64,000 nucleotides of DNA, taken from positions 151,853,776 through 151,917,775 of the forward strand of contig OX104127.1 in assembly GCA_944470555.2 (NCBI GenBank), written 5' to 3'. The position numbers and the translations under genes were made by a program. The stretch comes from Heterobilharzia americana. Taxonomy: Eukaryota; Platyhelminthes; Trematoda; Strigeidida; Schistosomatidae. Positions 51,101 through 62,700 of this stretch are shown in pieces. The notes under the pieces were generated by a model that worked only from the letters and a program-made list of their open reading frames with translations, made no database searches and was not told the origin of the DNA. The stretch's first letter is position 1; each line of letters begins with the position of its first letter.

Positions 51101-51477
51101 GATTCCTAGCATTTCTATACCATATTTCCCATTTCTTTTGCAATCTGGGCAGCCTTGCCAGCCAGCTTTAAACATCGTGCGGACACTCCATGTCCCCATT
51201 CTTATTTTCACTTTCATCGAGAGAAGACACATTGGTCAATTGGCTTCCTGAAGACTTTCACCAACCGGCGTCATTTCGTCTTTCCGGTCCAGCGAGAAAT
51301 AATTTTATTTCTTATATTTTCTTGGTGCTTTGAAGATTGTTTAGTGATTGGATTGGTTTTTCGGGGTAGGGTTCCATCTTAATTCGGGCTTAGGACCGGC
51401 TAGTAACTAGTTAACTACTCATTTAGGCTTGGTTAAAACTTAGATGGCGTTAGCAAAATCAATATTGTGGAGTTTCT
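48138..51477 (-). mobile_element. RTE/SR2-type retrotransposon, degenerate copy with full 5' end
   Basis: Minus strand. The 5'UTR is about 51477-51215, the endonuclease start is MKVKIRMGTWSVRTMFKAG (51215-51155), the linker VSKEEKQRKRWADYFKKLLN is at about 49930-49850, RT pieces IILERLNSTLDSKLRLEQAG and FRKNKSGEDQIATRRI lie near 49330-49480, and the 3' end with a TAA-type tail is at 48138. Frameshifts break the ORF. Its 5' portion (49885-51477) is unit 1 of the tandem array. The 3' end agrees with the 14.6 kb copy (gttcctagtgga against tccactaggaac). Confidence 0.85.
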
Positions 51478-54400
51478 TTTGTTTCTCCTCTTTGCTAACC
51501 AAGTTCCCGTCACTATCATTGGTTTCATCTGTGTTGATCTCTTCCCTCCCACATAGTAACCTGGTCATTTGATATAATGTTGTCAGGTCTCTCTTACCTG
51601 CAGCCTGTTCTGCTTCGCTTACCAATGTGTCGTAGAAGTGTCTTTCGTCTCTGCGTGCACTCTTCACTTCCTTGTCCAGTGTTCTATACGTTGTACCCAG
51701 TTCTTTTTTAAGTTGTGCATCCTTGCACTGGTTCATCTTCTGCTTCACCATCTTCCTCTCCCTGCTCTATCAGCTCCCATGTGTCCGTCGAGATCCATTC
51801 ATTGTCTTATTTTCTCTTCTCTTCTAATACGATTATGCAGGTTTCTTTCCACATAGCTTACAGAGGGTTCCAGTGTTCTTCCACACAGTTTCCTTCAGGG
51901 ATGTTGCTCAATGTCTCCCATTTTGTCCTGATGACTGACGTGAAGATGTCCTTAATAGTTTCATCCTTCAGTTTCTGTTCTGGGTGTTGAACTTGAAATG
52001 TGGTCTATCACCAACTTCTTTGAAGGCTTTCAACTTGATTTGGAAGGTGCCTTCCACTAGATAGTGAATGGTCTGAACCTATATTTGCTCCTCTTCTTGA
52101 TTTTGTGTCCAGTAGACTGCGTCTCCACTTTCTTGAGACTGAAATGAAGTCGATCTGATTTTTAGCGTGTTCTGGTCAAATCTATGTTGCTTTGTGAATA
52201 TCCTTGTGTGTACACACTGCCTTTAATCACCAAATCACGAAGGCGCAGAAGCCTGCAAACAGTTCTCCATTCTCATTCATTTCACCCAGTGCCTCTCGAC
52301 CCATGATGAGTTCTCTTCCTGTGTTGTCTGCTCCACGCAGTTTGGCATTCATGTCACCCACTAGAATTTTGATGCCGCCAACTGGAGTCTTGTCCAGTGT
52401 TGATTGCAGTTGTCTATAGAATTCTTCCTTCTTCTCTTGGTCTGCATTATTTGTAGATGCGCAGCGTAGCATTCATTGTATGATTGTAACTTTCCTTTCT
52501 TTTGAGTTGGATCTTGCTGTCATGATCCTGGAGGAGATTGGCTCACCACTGCATGAGAGACTTCGATGTTCTTGGGGACATCATGATAGCCACTCCCTCA
52601 GTGTGCTCGTGGTTGTCGTCTGGAAGGTAATATCGGAGTAGATTATTGACTCTCCAGTTAACAATTTGAAGAGTCCACTTACATTCCATCTGGAGATTCC
52701 TAGCATTTCTATACCATATTTCCCATTTCTTTTGCAATCTGGGCAGCCTTGCCAGCCAGCTTTAAACATCGTGCGGACACTCCATGTCCCCATTCTTATT
52801 TTCACTTTCATCGAGAGAAGACACATTGGTCAATTGGCTTCCTGAAGACTTTCACCAACCGGCGTCATTTCGTCTTTCCGGTCCAGCGAGAAATAATTTT
52901 ATTTCTTATATTTTCTTGGTGCTTTGAAGATTGTTTAGTGATTGGATTGGTTTTTCGGGGTAGGGTTCCATCTTAATTCGGGCTTAGGACCGGCTAGTAA
53001 CTAGTTAACTACTCATTTAGGCTTGGTTAAAACTTAGATGGCGTTAGCAAAATCAATATTGTGGAGTTTCTTTTGTTTCTCCTCTTTGCTAACCAAGTTC
53101 CCGTCACTATCATTGGTTTCATCTGTGTTGATCTCTTCCCTCCCACATAGTAACCTGGTCATTTGATATAATGTTGTCAGGTCTCTCTTACCTGCAGCCT
53201 GTTCTGCTTCGCTTACCAATGTGTCGTAGAAGTGTCTTTCGTCTCTGCGTGCACTCTTCACTTCCTTGTCCAGTGTTCTATACGTTGTACCCAGTTCTTT
53301 TTTAAGTTGTGCATCCTTGCACTGGTTCATCTTCTGCTTCACCATCTTCCTCTCCCTGCTCTATCAGCTCCCATGTGTCCGTCGAGATCCATTCATTGTC
53401 TTATTTTCTCTTCTCTTCTAATACGATTATGCAGGTTTCTTTCCACATAGCTTACAGAGGGTTCCAGTGTTCTTCCACACAGTTTCCTTCAGGGATGTTG
53501 CTCAATGTCTCCCATTTTGTCCTGATGACTGACGTGAAGATGTCCTTAATAGTTTCATCCTTCAGTTTCTGTTCTGGGTGTTGAACTTGAAATGTGGTCT
53601 ATCACCAACTTCTTTGAAGGCTTTCAACTTGATTTGGAAGGTGCCTTCCACTAGATAGTGAATGGTCTGAACCTATATTTGCTCCTCTTCTTGATTTTGT
53701 GTCCAGTAGACTGCGTCTCCACTTTCTTGAGACTGAAATGAAGTCGATCTGATTTTTAGCGTGTTCTGGTCAAATCTATGTTGCTTTGTGAATATCCTTG
53801 TGTGTACACACTGCCTTTAATCACCAAATCACGAAGGCGCAGAAGCCTGCAAACAGTTCTCCATTCTCATTCATTTCACCCAGTGCCTCTCGACCCATGA
53901 TGAGTTCTCTTCCTGTGTTGTCTGCTCCACGCAGTTTGGCATTCATGTCACCCACTAGAATTTTGATGCCGCCAACTGGAGTCTTGTCCAGTGTTGATTG
54001 CAGTTGTCTATAGAATTCTTCCTTCTTCTCTTGGTCTGCATTATTTGTAGGTGCGCAGCGTAGCATTCATTGTATGATTGTAACTTTCCTTTCTTTTGAG
54101 TTGGATCTTGCTGTCATGATCCTGGAGGAGATTGGCTCACCACTGCATGAGAGACTTCGATGTTCTTGGGGACATCATGATAGCCACTCCCTCAGTGTGC
54201 TCGTGGTTGTCGTCTGGAAGGTAATATCGGAGTAGATTATTGACTCTCCAGTTAACAATTTGAAGAGTCCACTTACATTCCATCTGGAGATTCCTAGCAT
54301 TTCTATACCATATTTCCCATTTCTTTTGCAATCTGGGCAGCCTTGCCAGCCAGCTTTAAACATCGTGCGGACACTCCATGTCCCCATTCTTATTTTCACT

Positions 54401-56395
54401 TTCATCGAGAGAAGACACATTGGTCAATTGGCTTCCTGAAGACTTTCACCAACCGGCGTCATTTCGTCTTTCCGGTCCAGCGAGAAATAATTTTATTTCT
54501 TATATTTTCTTGGTGCTTTGAAGATTGTTTAGTGATTGGATTGGTTTTTCGGGGTAGGGTTCCATCTTAATTCGGGCTTAGGACCGGCTAGTAACTAGTT
54601 AACTACTCATTTAGGCTTGGTTAAAACTTAGATGGCGTTAGCAAAATCAATATTGTGGAGTTTCTTTTGTTTCTCCTCTTTGCTAACCAAGTTCCCGTCA
54701 CTATCATTGGTTTCATCTGTGTTGATCTCTTCCCTCCCACATAGTAACCTGGTCATTTGATATAATGTTGTCAGGTCTCTCTTACCTGCAGCCTGTTCTG
54801 CTTCGCTTACCAATGTGTCGTAGAAGTGTCTTTCGTCTCTGCGTGCACTCTTCACTTCCTTGTCCAGTGTTCTATACGTTGTACCCAGTTCTTTTTTAAG
54901 TTGTGCATCCTTGCACTGGTTCATCTTCTGCTTCACCATCTTCCTCTCCCTGCTCTATCAGCTCCCATGTGTCCGTCGAGATCCATTCATTGTCTTATTT
55001 TCTCTTCTCTTCTAATACGATTATGCAGGTTTCTTTCCACATAGCTTACAGAGGGTTCCAGTGTTCTTCCACACAGTTTCCTTCAGGGATGTTGCTCAAT
55101 GTCTCCCATTTTGTCCTGATGACTGACGTGAAGATGTCCTTAATAGTTTCATCCTTCAGTTTCTGTTCTGGGTGTTGAACTTGAAATGTGGTCTATCACC
55201 AACTTCTTTGAAGGCTTTCAACTTGATTTGGAAGGTGCCTTCCACTAGATAGTGAATGGTCTGAACCTATATTTGCTCCTCTTCTTGATTTTGTGTCCAG
55301 TAGACTGCGTCTCCACTTTCTTGAGACTGAAATGAAGTCGATCTGATTTTTAGCGTGTTCTGGTCAAATCTATGTTGCTTTGTGAATATCCTTGTGTGTA
55401 CACACTGCCTTTAATCACCAAATCACGAAGGCGCAGAAGCCTGCAAACAGTTCTCCATTCTCATTCATTTCACCCAGTGCCTCTCGACCCATGATGAGTT
55501 CTCTTCCTGTGTTGTCTGCTCCACGCAGTTTGGCATTCATGTCACCCACTAGAATTTTGATGCCGCCAACTGGAGTCTTGTCCAGTGTTGATTGCAGTTG
55601 TCTATAGAATTCTTCCTTCTTCTCTTGGTCTGCATTATTTGTAGGTGCGCAGCGTAGCATTCATTGTATGATTGTAACTTTCCTTTCTTTTGAGTTGGAT
55701 CTTGCTGTCATGATCCTGGAGGAGATTGGCTCACCACTGCATGAGAGACTTCGATGTTCTTGGGGACATCATGATAGCCACTCCCTCAGTGTGCTCGTGG
55801 TTGTCGTCTGGAAGGTAATATCGGAGTAGATTATTGACTCTCCAGTTAACAATTTGAAGAGTCCACTTACATTCCATCTGGAGATTCCTAGCATTTCTAT
55901 ACCATATTTCCCATTTCTTTTGCAATCTGGGCAGCCTTGCCAGCCAGCTTTAAACATCGTGCGGACACTCCATGTCCCCATTCTTATTTTCACTTTCATC
56001 GAGAGAAGACACATTGGTCAATTGGCTTCCTGAAGACTTTCACCAACCGGCGTCATTTCGTCTTTCCGGTCCAGCGAGAAATAATTTTATTTCTTATATT
56101 TTCTTGGTGCTTTGAAGATTGTTTAGTGATTGGATTGGTTTTTCGGGGTAGGGTTCCATCTTAATTCGGGCTTAGGACCGGCTAGTAACTAGTTAACTAC
56201 TCATTTAGGCTTGGTTAAAACTTAGATGGCGTTAGCAAAATCAATATTGTGGAGTTTCTTTTGTTTCTCCTCTTTGCTAACCAAGTTCCCGTCACTATCA
56301 TTGGTTTCATCTGTGTTGATCTCTTCCCTCCCACATAGTAACCTGGTCATTTGATATAATGTTGTCAGGTCTCTCTTACCTGCAGCCTGTTCTGC
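49885..56395 (-). repeat. Tandem array of RTE 5' portions, period 1,594 bp
   Basis: Four full units (about 49885-51477, 51478-53071, 53072-54665, 54666-56259) and a partial fifth (56260-56395) repeat head to tail. Each holds the RTE 5'UTR, endonuclease domain and linker up to VSKEEKQ, then joins directly to the 5' end of the next unit. Corresponding frames recur at exact 1,594-bp steps. Unit 1 lacks one T in a T run near 50112 (1,593 bp). Units 1 and 2 have Ser (CASTNN) where units 3 and 4 and the 11.7 kb copy have Pro. Confidence 0.95.
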
Positions 56396-56480
56396 TTCAG
56401 TTGCAAGTGTGTCGAAGAAGTCTTTTGTTTTTGCACGCGCTTTCCTTCACTTCTTTATCCAGTGTTTCATAAAGTTAAAG
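56396..56480 (-). mobile_element. Older, diverged RTE fragment at the array end
   Basis: After an abrupt end of identity at 56395, the sequence goes on to match the RTE in register but with many substitutions (agttgcaagtgtgtcgaagaag against gcttaccaatgtgtcgtagaag) until about 56480. Confidence 0.7.
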
Positions 56481-57009
56481 TGATACTGCATACATTTGGT
56501 CTTCCCTAAGTCAATCATTTCTTCAATCCCCATGACATTTTACAGTCCTATTCATAATGCTTCTACTCCCATGCCTGCTAAAATGAAATGAGACACTTTT
56601 CTCATACTACCTGTTTTACGGCTTCTCCCATGATTTCCAAAAATTACCAACCTTTAACGGTATGAATGACGATCTGATGTGACCCTCGGTCCGAGCTTTT
56701 CTTCCTCAAACTGACCAAACACTATTAAAATTTTGTAGATTTACCAGTTTACCAGCTACAAGGCTATAGTGAACGAACTACTACATCCTCGATATCAAAT
56801 TTCACTGAAGATCGAACTAGGCATCGTAAAAAGCCAAAACATCAGTGTGAAGAAATCTACCTGTCTAATCCAAATAACCGAGATACTGGATATTTAACGA
56901 TCGAAATAACCTTAATTAAGCAGATAAAACACTTCATGTTAGATACCTATGCTTAGCCAGTTTAAATACCGAAATTATGCAGAGCTCAAAAAAGACAATA
57001 CACAGAAGA
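56481..57009. other. No gene seen
   Basis: A+T-rich sequence without a named feature. Confidence 0.4.
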
Positions 57010-58270
57010 AACCAACGTAACACATCGCACACATGTGCATCAGTTGACACCGTCACTATTCACAGCAGTCAGCATTGCAGGAAGAAAAGTGACATTTAAG
57101 CAGAAAAGTGAGTGGGAAGGAGACATAAATGAAGGTTAGAAAAGACTCAAGTCGAAGACAGTCCACACCTCCGCGCACCGCTCAGACCAGCAGTCGGAGA
57201 CTTCATGCACTGCTATCACGCCCTCGACTGGCAACCTAAACCTTCTTCTAACTTAATCTAACTTCGGCTGGCATTGCATGTCGAGACAGGCGGTGGCTCG
57301 GCCTATACAGTATATATCCAATATTCAGTTGGTGAAGGTCCACCTCACCAACTGACTTGCCTTCCTTGCCTATTACCTTTCACTTGACATCTACACTGCC
57401 AACATGGTGATTCCACCATACGCGAACAAAGATGTTACTACACTTGTGATTGTGTAACCGCTTCATATCTACTTCCAAAAGCAATGTCTCACAGCAGTAT
57501 ACCAGAAGGCAATAGACTGTAGCGCTGTACACTCGGCATTTGACAGTTAGTCAGATATCTGCTAAACCGGCACTCGAGATGACGCACGTAGGCAGGTGTC
57601 AAACAGATCTTATGTATCCGGGTTGAAATTTCGTCAGCGATAAGCCCGTCCTAGTTGATGCAATTCCCAAGTGAGTCAAGCGCTCGATGCATTTTACTAC
57701 ATCACTTCCAATTCGTAAACTGGCAGATGCAGACCAGCCGTGCAGCACCGCATTACATTAAACAGGCGCTAACCGCAAAACAAGCATCCGCATCATTCCA
57801 CTAAAGGTGTTTGGTGCACTCTGTAATATATCAAGAGAATGACGTCTACGTAATCTAGATCAGTCATGTCACCTCCAGGGAGCAGACCAATATCCGTAGG
57901 ACATCTACCGAACATTCGGTCGATGAACACTCCTCAAGGTTTGACACCCATCTCGTTTCTTCGAGTTTGCCATTCTTAAGCTTCAGACAGGCATCCAATG
58001 ATTATAGATCATAGAATCTTCGACACAGGATTAGTCAAACTAATTCCTCCATGGCTGTCACAAGAAGACTTCTCTTCTCTCGTGCAGACTTAAGTTGTCA
58101 GCGAAGTAGACCAATCTGACAGGAATACCTCCAATTCCCACACACTATTTATTACCTCCGTTTCCCTACTCAGTAGTCTACTACCTACTTTCAAAGCTTC
58201 CAGTGACACACTGTCAAGTCCTGCTGCTTCGTATCATTTCAAATTAGAAATGGACTTCTGCTTAAGGGGG
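57010..58270 (-). pseudogene. LINE reverse transcriptase and 3'-end relic
   Basis: In changing minus frames: AAGLDSVSLEALKVGSRLLS, INSVWELEVFLSDWSTSL (58200-58070); DLDYVDVILL (about 57870), a decayed Y-DD catalytic box; EISTRIHKICLTPAYVRHLE (57640-57560); LLPSGILL (about 57510). The order agrees with one LINE copy. Many stops are present. Confidence 0.65.
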
Positions 58271-58985
58271 TTTGGAAGACCTTCACTAAAGTTCTACACT
58301 GAGGTATACCAGTCGTTCACCAACAAGGTGAACGATAGCCAGTCAGATAGCGATCGAGTCAACAGGCATATGTAAGGACCAGTTGTTGTTAAGTTTTCGT
58401 CTAGCCTGTAGATAGGTACGTTGCTGTAGGGAGCGCGCAGGGCAGTGTGAGTTTGGTGGTGGCCACGAGAATCTGTAGAAGAAAGGTGAACCGACAACTC
58501 AGCAAGCACATAGGGTGTGCTTACATTTAATAATAAAAGATAACTGACAAACGGTAGAGCTGGACGACGAAGAGGTGAGGCGAAAATCTAAGGTAAATGA
58601 GTAAGATTTTGAATGCGCTACACGTACAAGCGACCTAGACCAGTTCAATATCCAATATCCAATATTGATAGTGCGAGCGTAGAAAACTGGTAGTTTTTGA
58701 TCTCTCGCGTCTAGTTCTTAGGGCTTGGTTCCAGTTGTTCGGTTTACTCCTGCAGTGGACGAGGAAATCCCTCTGCTTTCTTGCTTTTAGCTTCGGTGAG
58801 GTGGATGTTTTGTGGGTTAGTAGGTTGTAATTTGTAGAGTGATTAGGGAGCTACGGGTTGCTGGGAAGTTTAGAGAACTGCCATGACTCCTGTCTGTGTA
58901 GGTACCTGGAAGAGAATAGTAAGGTAGTGGTAAAGGAATGAAGAGAGAATAAAGAAGAGAGTGAAGTAGCACCATAGAGACTCTG
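58271..58985. other. Sequence after the CR1-like endonuclease break
   Basis: No gene. A pyrimidine-rich tract ending in cttccag on the minus strand (about 58960-58907) resembles a 3' splice site but has no partner that I can defend. Confidence 0.35.
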
Positions 58986-59334
58986 GGAGCTGGGTTAAGG
59001 CCGTATCGCTAACCATCCTTGCCTTTAAACAGGAGTTTACGTAGATAGCCACTCCCCCTCCTGCTCTATGTTCCCTGTCCCTGCGGAAGAGTTCCATGCC
59101 AGCAACACGCATCTCTTCGTCGGAGATGTCCGATGAGAGCCAGGATTCGGTGATGAATATGATGTCGTAGTGCTGATGTTCACGCAGCGTCCTCATTTTT
59201 GCTACCTTCCCTATTAGCCCCCTAACGTTGCTGTACATACATATTAGAGTGTACCTGATGAGAGGGGAGGTCTGGATGTGTATTTTCGCGGGATGAGCGC
59301 TTACGTGGTTGAATTTAGCCTCGCCAGTCCTCAT
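58985..59334 (-). pseudogene. CR1-like ORF2 start: endonuclease N-terminal half
   Basis: The ATG at 59334-59332 overlaps the ORF1 stop TGA as ATGA. The frame gives LICMYSNVRGLIGKVAKM, then YDIIFITESWLSSDISDEEM, FRRDREHRAGGGVAIYV: the first half of a CR1-like endonuclease with the N, E and GGGVA motifs. Similarity ends after PESLWCY near 58985, and the frame runs on to a stop at 58870 in unrelated sequence. The RT is missing, so the copy is 3' truncated or deleted. Confidence 0.75.
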
Positions 59335-61032
59335 AGGACTGGCATTGTTCCGTTTTTTTGTGTTTTGTTCTTAACTTGGGTGGGGGCTGTAGCAGTGGTG
59401 GCTTCTTTACTTGATGTATCTAACTCACTGGTCAGCGCCTGTGTGACGACCACTGACTCCAGAGGTCTTGGTGGTTGCCGTCTCTCCTCTTGCCTTGTGG
59501 GTCTAGGCTTACTTTCACATATACGTATTGAGCCACCCATGCGATCTTTCGCATTATACCATGCGTGCAGAACGTCTGTGAGGGAGGCATATGAGTCGAA
59601 CTGGACGGCAAGTAGTCTGGGATTGGGTATGGTCTTCAGGTGCGCTGGCCTTGGCAGTCTACTGACGCTGTTGGCCGGTATACTGTTGAGACCAACTTTG
59701 GTTGAGAGCCATTGCCATTGTTGGACGTCGTGAAAGTACCGATCTTTGACCGAGCTGTCACTTGGCAATTCTGGAATCCCATGTACAACTATAGTGTTGT
59801 TTCTGTTGGGATTTCCAACCGCTGACTTTCTCTCCTCCTCTCTTATTGACCATGGCTTGTCAGGCCTGGCCCGAATTTTACAGGCATTAACAACGTCCGG
59901 TTGTCGCGAGAGGAGGAGTGTGTCTTCAGCCTCTTTGGCGGTATTTAGGGACACACGTAAAGGGGGTGGCTTATCTCGGGGTGCATGGCTTCCTCGAGAA
60001 AGGCGACATAAAGTTGCAGGGAGGGGAGGGAGTCCCAGCATCTGACAGTAGTCGGTCCACATTCGGCTGTCAAATTGTTCCCTCTCGACCAACAATGAGT
60101 CTGTCGATACATCGACGTTGAACAAAATGATCGAGTTGGTCCTCCTGTGACCTGGGTTCGTTGTGGGTGGCACGCCCGACTTCCCAATGGGTTTGAGTAA
60201 TTCCACTGGTTGTTTCTCAGTCACGGTGTGTGGGGTGTTCGGAATGGGTTTCGTAGAGGCTTCGGCGGTCGATGTCTTTGGCCATGCGCTTGACGTCCCC
60301 TGGGGCCGGGTGGGGGTATGGAGACTTGACCTAATATGGTCCCCACGCGAGATGGCGTGCCCACAGCTGGAGCTCTAGGTCTGTTTCCAGGTCTCTCTGT
60401 GTTATCCTTTGGTGTTAACCCTACTTTATTCGAGGATGCTGGTAGCTTTTGCGTGGCGGAGAGCATCTCCTTCAGGCTTTCTGTGCGGAGTGCGGGCATT
60501 TTCCTGCACTCTGGACAGATGTACCAGAACCACTTGCATGGTTGTCTCTTCATCAGCTTATAGTATTGTCGGGGGACTTTGGTATCGCAGTGGCAATGCG
60601 CCCATCGTTGACACAGGTTGCATGCAAATGCCTCATCGACTACCGAAACAACTTTGGTGCAAACACTGCAGCCATCGGGTGTCGTAATACAGCCTTCCTT
60701 CCATGAATAAGGTGCTACGGATTGTGGCGAACTGCTTGTGGCTGCCTTGTTCTGAAGCCTTTTACGTCGTCTTCTATTTCAGGCATGGTATGATCCTTGC
60801 TCAAGATAGGACTAGTTTGTGACGGGCTAGTGCTTCTCTGTGTCACCTGTCTGATGGCTACTGGAATTCTAGAAACATGGGTTGGCCACTTCTTCAGAAG
60901 TTCGATGTTCTGCCCTACCTCTGTTTGTCTTCTAGTACAGACTAGTGTGTTGTTTAGGGTGTTACTGGCCGTTGTTGTGCACGACCGCGTTATCCGTGTC
61001 AAAGCTTCAGACCTAGCGTTTTGGGCAGACAT
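59331..61032 (-). pseudogene. CR1-like retrotransposon ORF1 (PHD finger, two RRM-like repeats), frameshifted
   Basis: The minus strand carries three overlapping frames: 61032-60715, about 60713-60221 and 60224-59331. The middle frame (60695-60504) has a C4HC3 PHD-type finger: C-x2-C, C-x2-C, H-x2-C, and YICPEC. PHD fingers are known in ORF1 of CR1-like elements. The third frame has two similar halves, starting SIILFNV and NTIVVHGIP, each with a later CRLSRG or SRLPRP and a hydrophobic strand, which I read as RRM-like repeats (inference). A Pro/Arg-rich hinge joins finger and repeats. Two frameshifts are needed, so it is probably inactive. Confidence 0.7.
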
Positions 61033-61039
61033 GTCGCTA

Positions 61040-61575
61040 TGATATAAACTTCTTGGGAAAACAAGTAGTTAACAACAATAAGAGGGTTGAAGACTGAATG
61101 CAGGAAAAGGACAGAATAGAAAAGGGAAGATAATTTATGTTGGCTCACCTTCAGACACTTGTCACTTGATCCTCTGCTCTTGACCAACGAGTTTAACCGT
61201 AAGCTCCAGATGCGTATGTATAACCAGGAAAGATATTTCCTGGGGAATGACCTCCGAGGAGAACCGAGAGCTAAGGCAGTTTGGCAGCTGAAACGCCCAA
61301 GAACCACTGACAGGAGGTAGACCGGTTGGTTCAAAGGAATAATAATGCCAATTTTCAACTGTTGAGGAGTGAGCTGACGAATGCGCAGGGGTGAGGTGCG
61401 TGGACGGACAGAAGTGCTGCAAACGTTCGATGTTTTTAGATTGAGTATTGCAAGTGGGAGTTTTTCATTGTGGAAAAATCCAAAAGCTGAGAGACGAGCG
61501 AAACACGTCACTACTCAAGGAGCGCGCACTTCAGTTTCAGTTAAAAAGCCCACAAATAGAAATAGAAATCTGAAA
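61040..61575. other. Probable 5' flank or 5'UTR of the CR1-like element
   Basis: A long open minus frame (61511-60999) leads into the ORF1 region but has no recognisable domain; it may be 5'UTR. Confidence 0.35.
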
Positions 61576-61737
61576 ATGAAATGTGCTTCCTACTTGCTTG
61601 TATTTACCATTGCATTTTCAAGCAATTCGAGAACTATCGCACGGGAAGTCGAAAGTGGAAAATTTCGTAGAACTGGACGACCGTTATGTTACTACAACTG
61701 GGAAGTTATCTGTTTGGGACAACGTGAGGGCAATTAG
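61576..61737 (+). CDS. Small secreted-peptide-like ORF
   Basis: The ATG at 61576 opens 53 codons. The N-terminus MKCASYLLVFTIAFSSN looks like a signal peptide (Lys, then a hydrophobic core). After a polar stretch comes FRR, then TGRPLCYYNWEVICLGQREG with two cysteines seven residues apart. The pattern of signal peptide, dibasic site and short Cys loop is that of a peptide precursor, but I match it to no known family. The gtgagg at 61726 could be a splice donor that removes the stop. It lies between retroelements and may be chance. Confidence 0.3.
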   Translation: MKCASYLLVFTIAFSSNSRTIAREVESGKFRRTGRPLCYYNWEVICLGQREGN

Positions 61738-61829
61738 GGAAGCCTTAATCTGATAGGTGGCCCAGAATCAACGATTGGTATTGTTTTTAGTGACTTTTTG
61801 TCTATAAGATATGGATTCAAGTTAAAATA

Positions 61830-62700
61830 GGCATTAGACTTTAATCAGTGCATAAAGCCCTAGTCTACATGTTATCTTATAAACGTGGTTCCCTTTTGAG
61901 ATCAATGGGGATAAAACATGTCTATAAGGATTCGTTCCTTCTTGAAGTGGTAGACTATCACTCCGAAGTAGTGGTATCATCCCTTCCCTGTGGAACAATC
62001 CGACTGTAGGGGTCAACGGGAAGGTTGCACATGAAAGTGGGACCAGTGAAATGCTGCGTTGCCGACTGTAACACGAACACATCGTGGCCCTTAATACGAC
62101 ATCGAAGAATTCCACCTGATTAAGCTGAATTTCTTGACAGATAAATGTAGATGCCTAGTTGTAGGAGACTTCAAGGCTCCACCAGCTGACTAGAACAGCT
62201 TATAAAGAGAGGTGTCAAACAGTTCTCTTGATCGTACGTCAATGGAATCATAAATTCCTTTCACTCTTATGCAGCATATCAGGCCGGCCACCTGATAGGA
62301 CCATAAGCATGTTCTATCCGTACTAGAAGAAATATTCTCTCACACAGATGATGCGTGTTCCATCCGGAAACTCTCACCCGTTGGCAAAAGTTATCACGCC
62401 AAGCTCGTGTTCAGATTCACGGTGGACGACATGAGCCATGCTGACTTCACAACCGGACTCAGTGTATGGATGACGAATACGGTAGCTATTAATCCACCAA
62501 TTGTCCCGACTAACCGCATTCTGTTTACCTTGTTCAGTGACGTTACTGAAGATATCTGTGGTGTCAGCGAGGCAAATAAGGGAAATACCGAGGTCAACTT
62601 CTGGCAATCGTTGGCATGAAAACGAAACTGGGTAGTCTGCTCCTGCTTTCTAGTGCTGTGAACACAAAACCAACCCTCGAAACCGACAGCTTTCGAAAAA
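61830..62700 (+). pseudogene. CR1-like endonuclease C-terminal relic
   Basis: Plus frames give CRCLVVGDFKAPPAD (62140-62190), like the CR1 GDFNAP..DW motif, then EEIFSHTDDACSIRKLSPVG followed by KSYHAKLVFRF (62325-62420), like the LPPLGKSDH..L.F block. Stops and changed residues (DFN to DFK, SDH to SYH) make it inactive. Weak RT-like sequence may follow. Confidence 0.6.

Noticed and set aside
49984..55607. Repeated plus-strand frames of 62-92 residues in the tandem array
   Set aside because: They are antisense shadows of the minus-strand RTE endonuclease and linker and recur only because the unit is repeated.
59278..60706. Several plus-strand frames of 70-150 codons
   Set aside because: Antisense to the CR1-like ORF1 and ORF2; no domain is recognisable in them.
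58985..62620. CR1-like endonuclease N-half (minus strand) and C-half (plus strand) as one element split by 5' inversion (twin priming)
   Set aside because: The order would fit, but the minus part keeps long open frames while the plus part is heavily decayed, so they look like insertions of different age.
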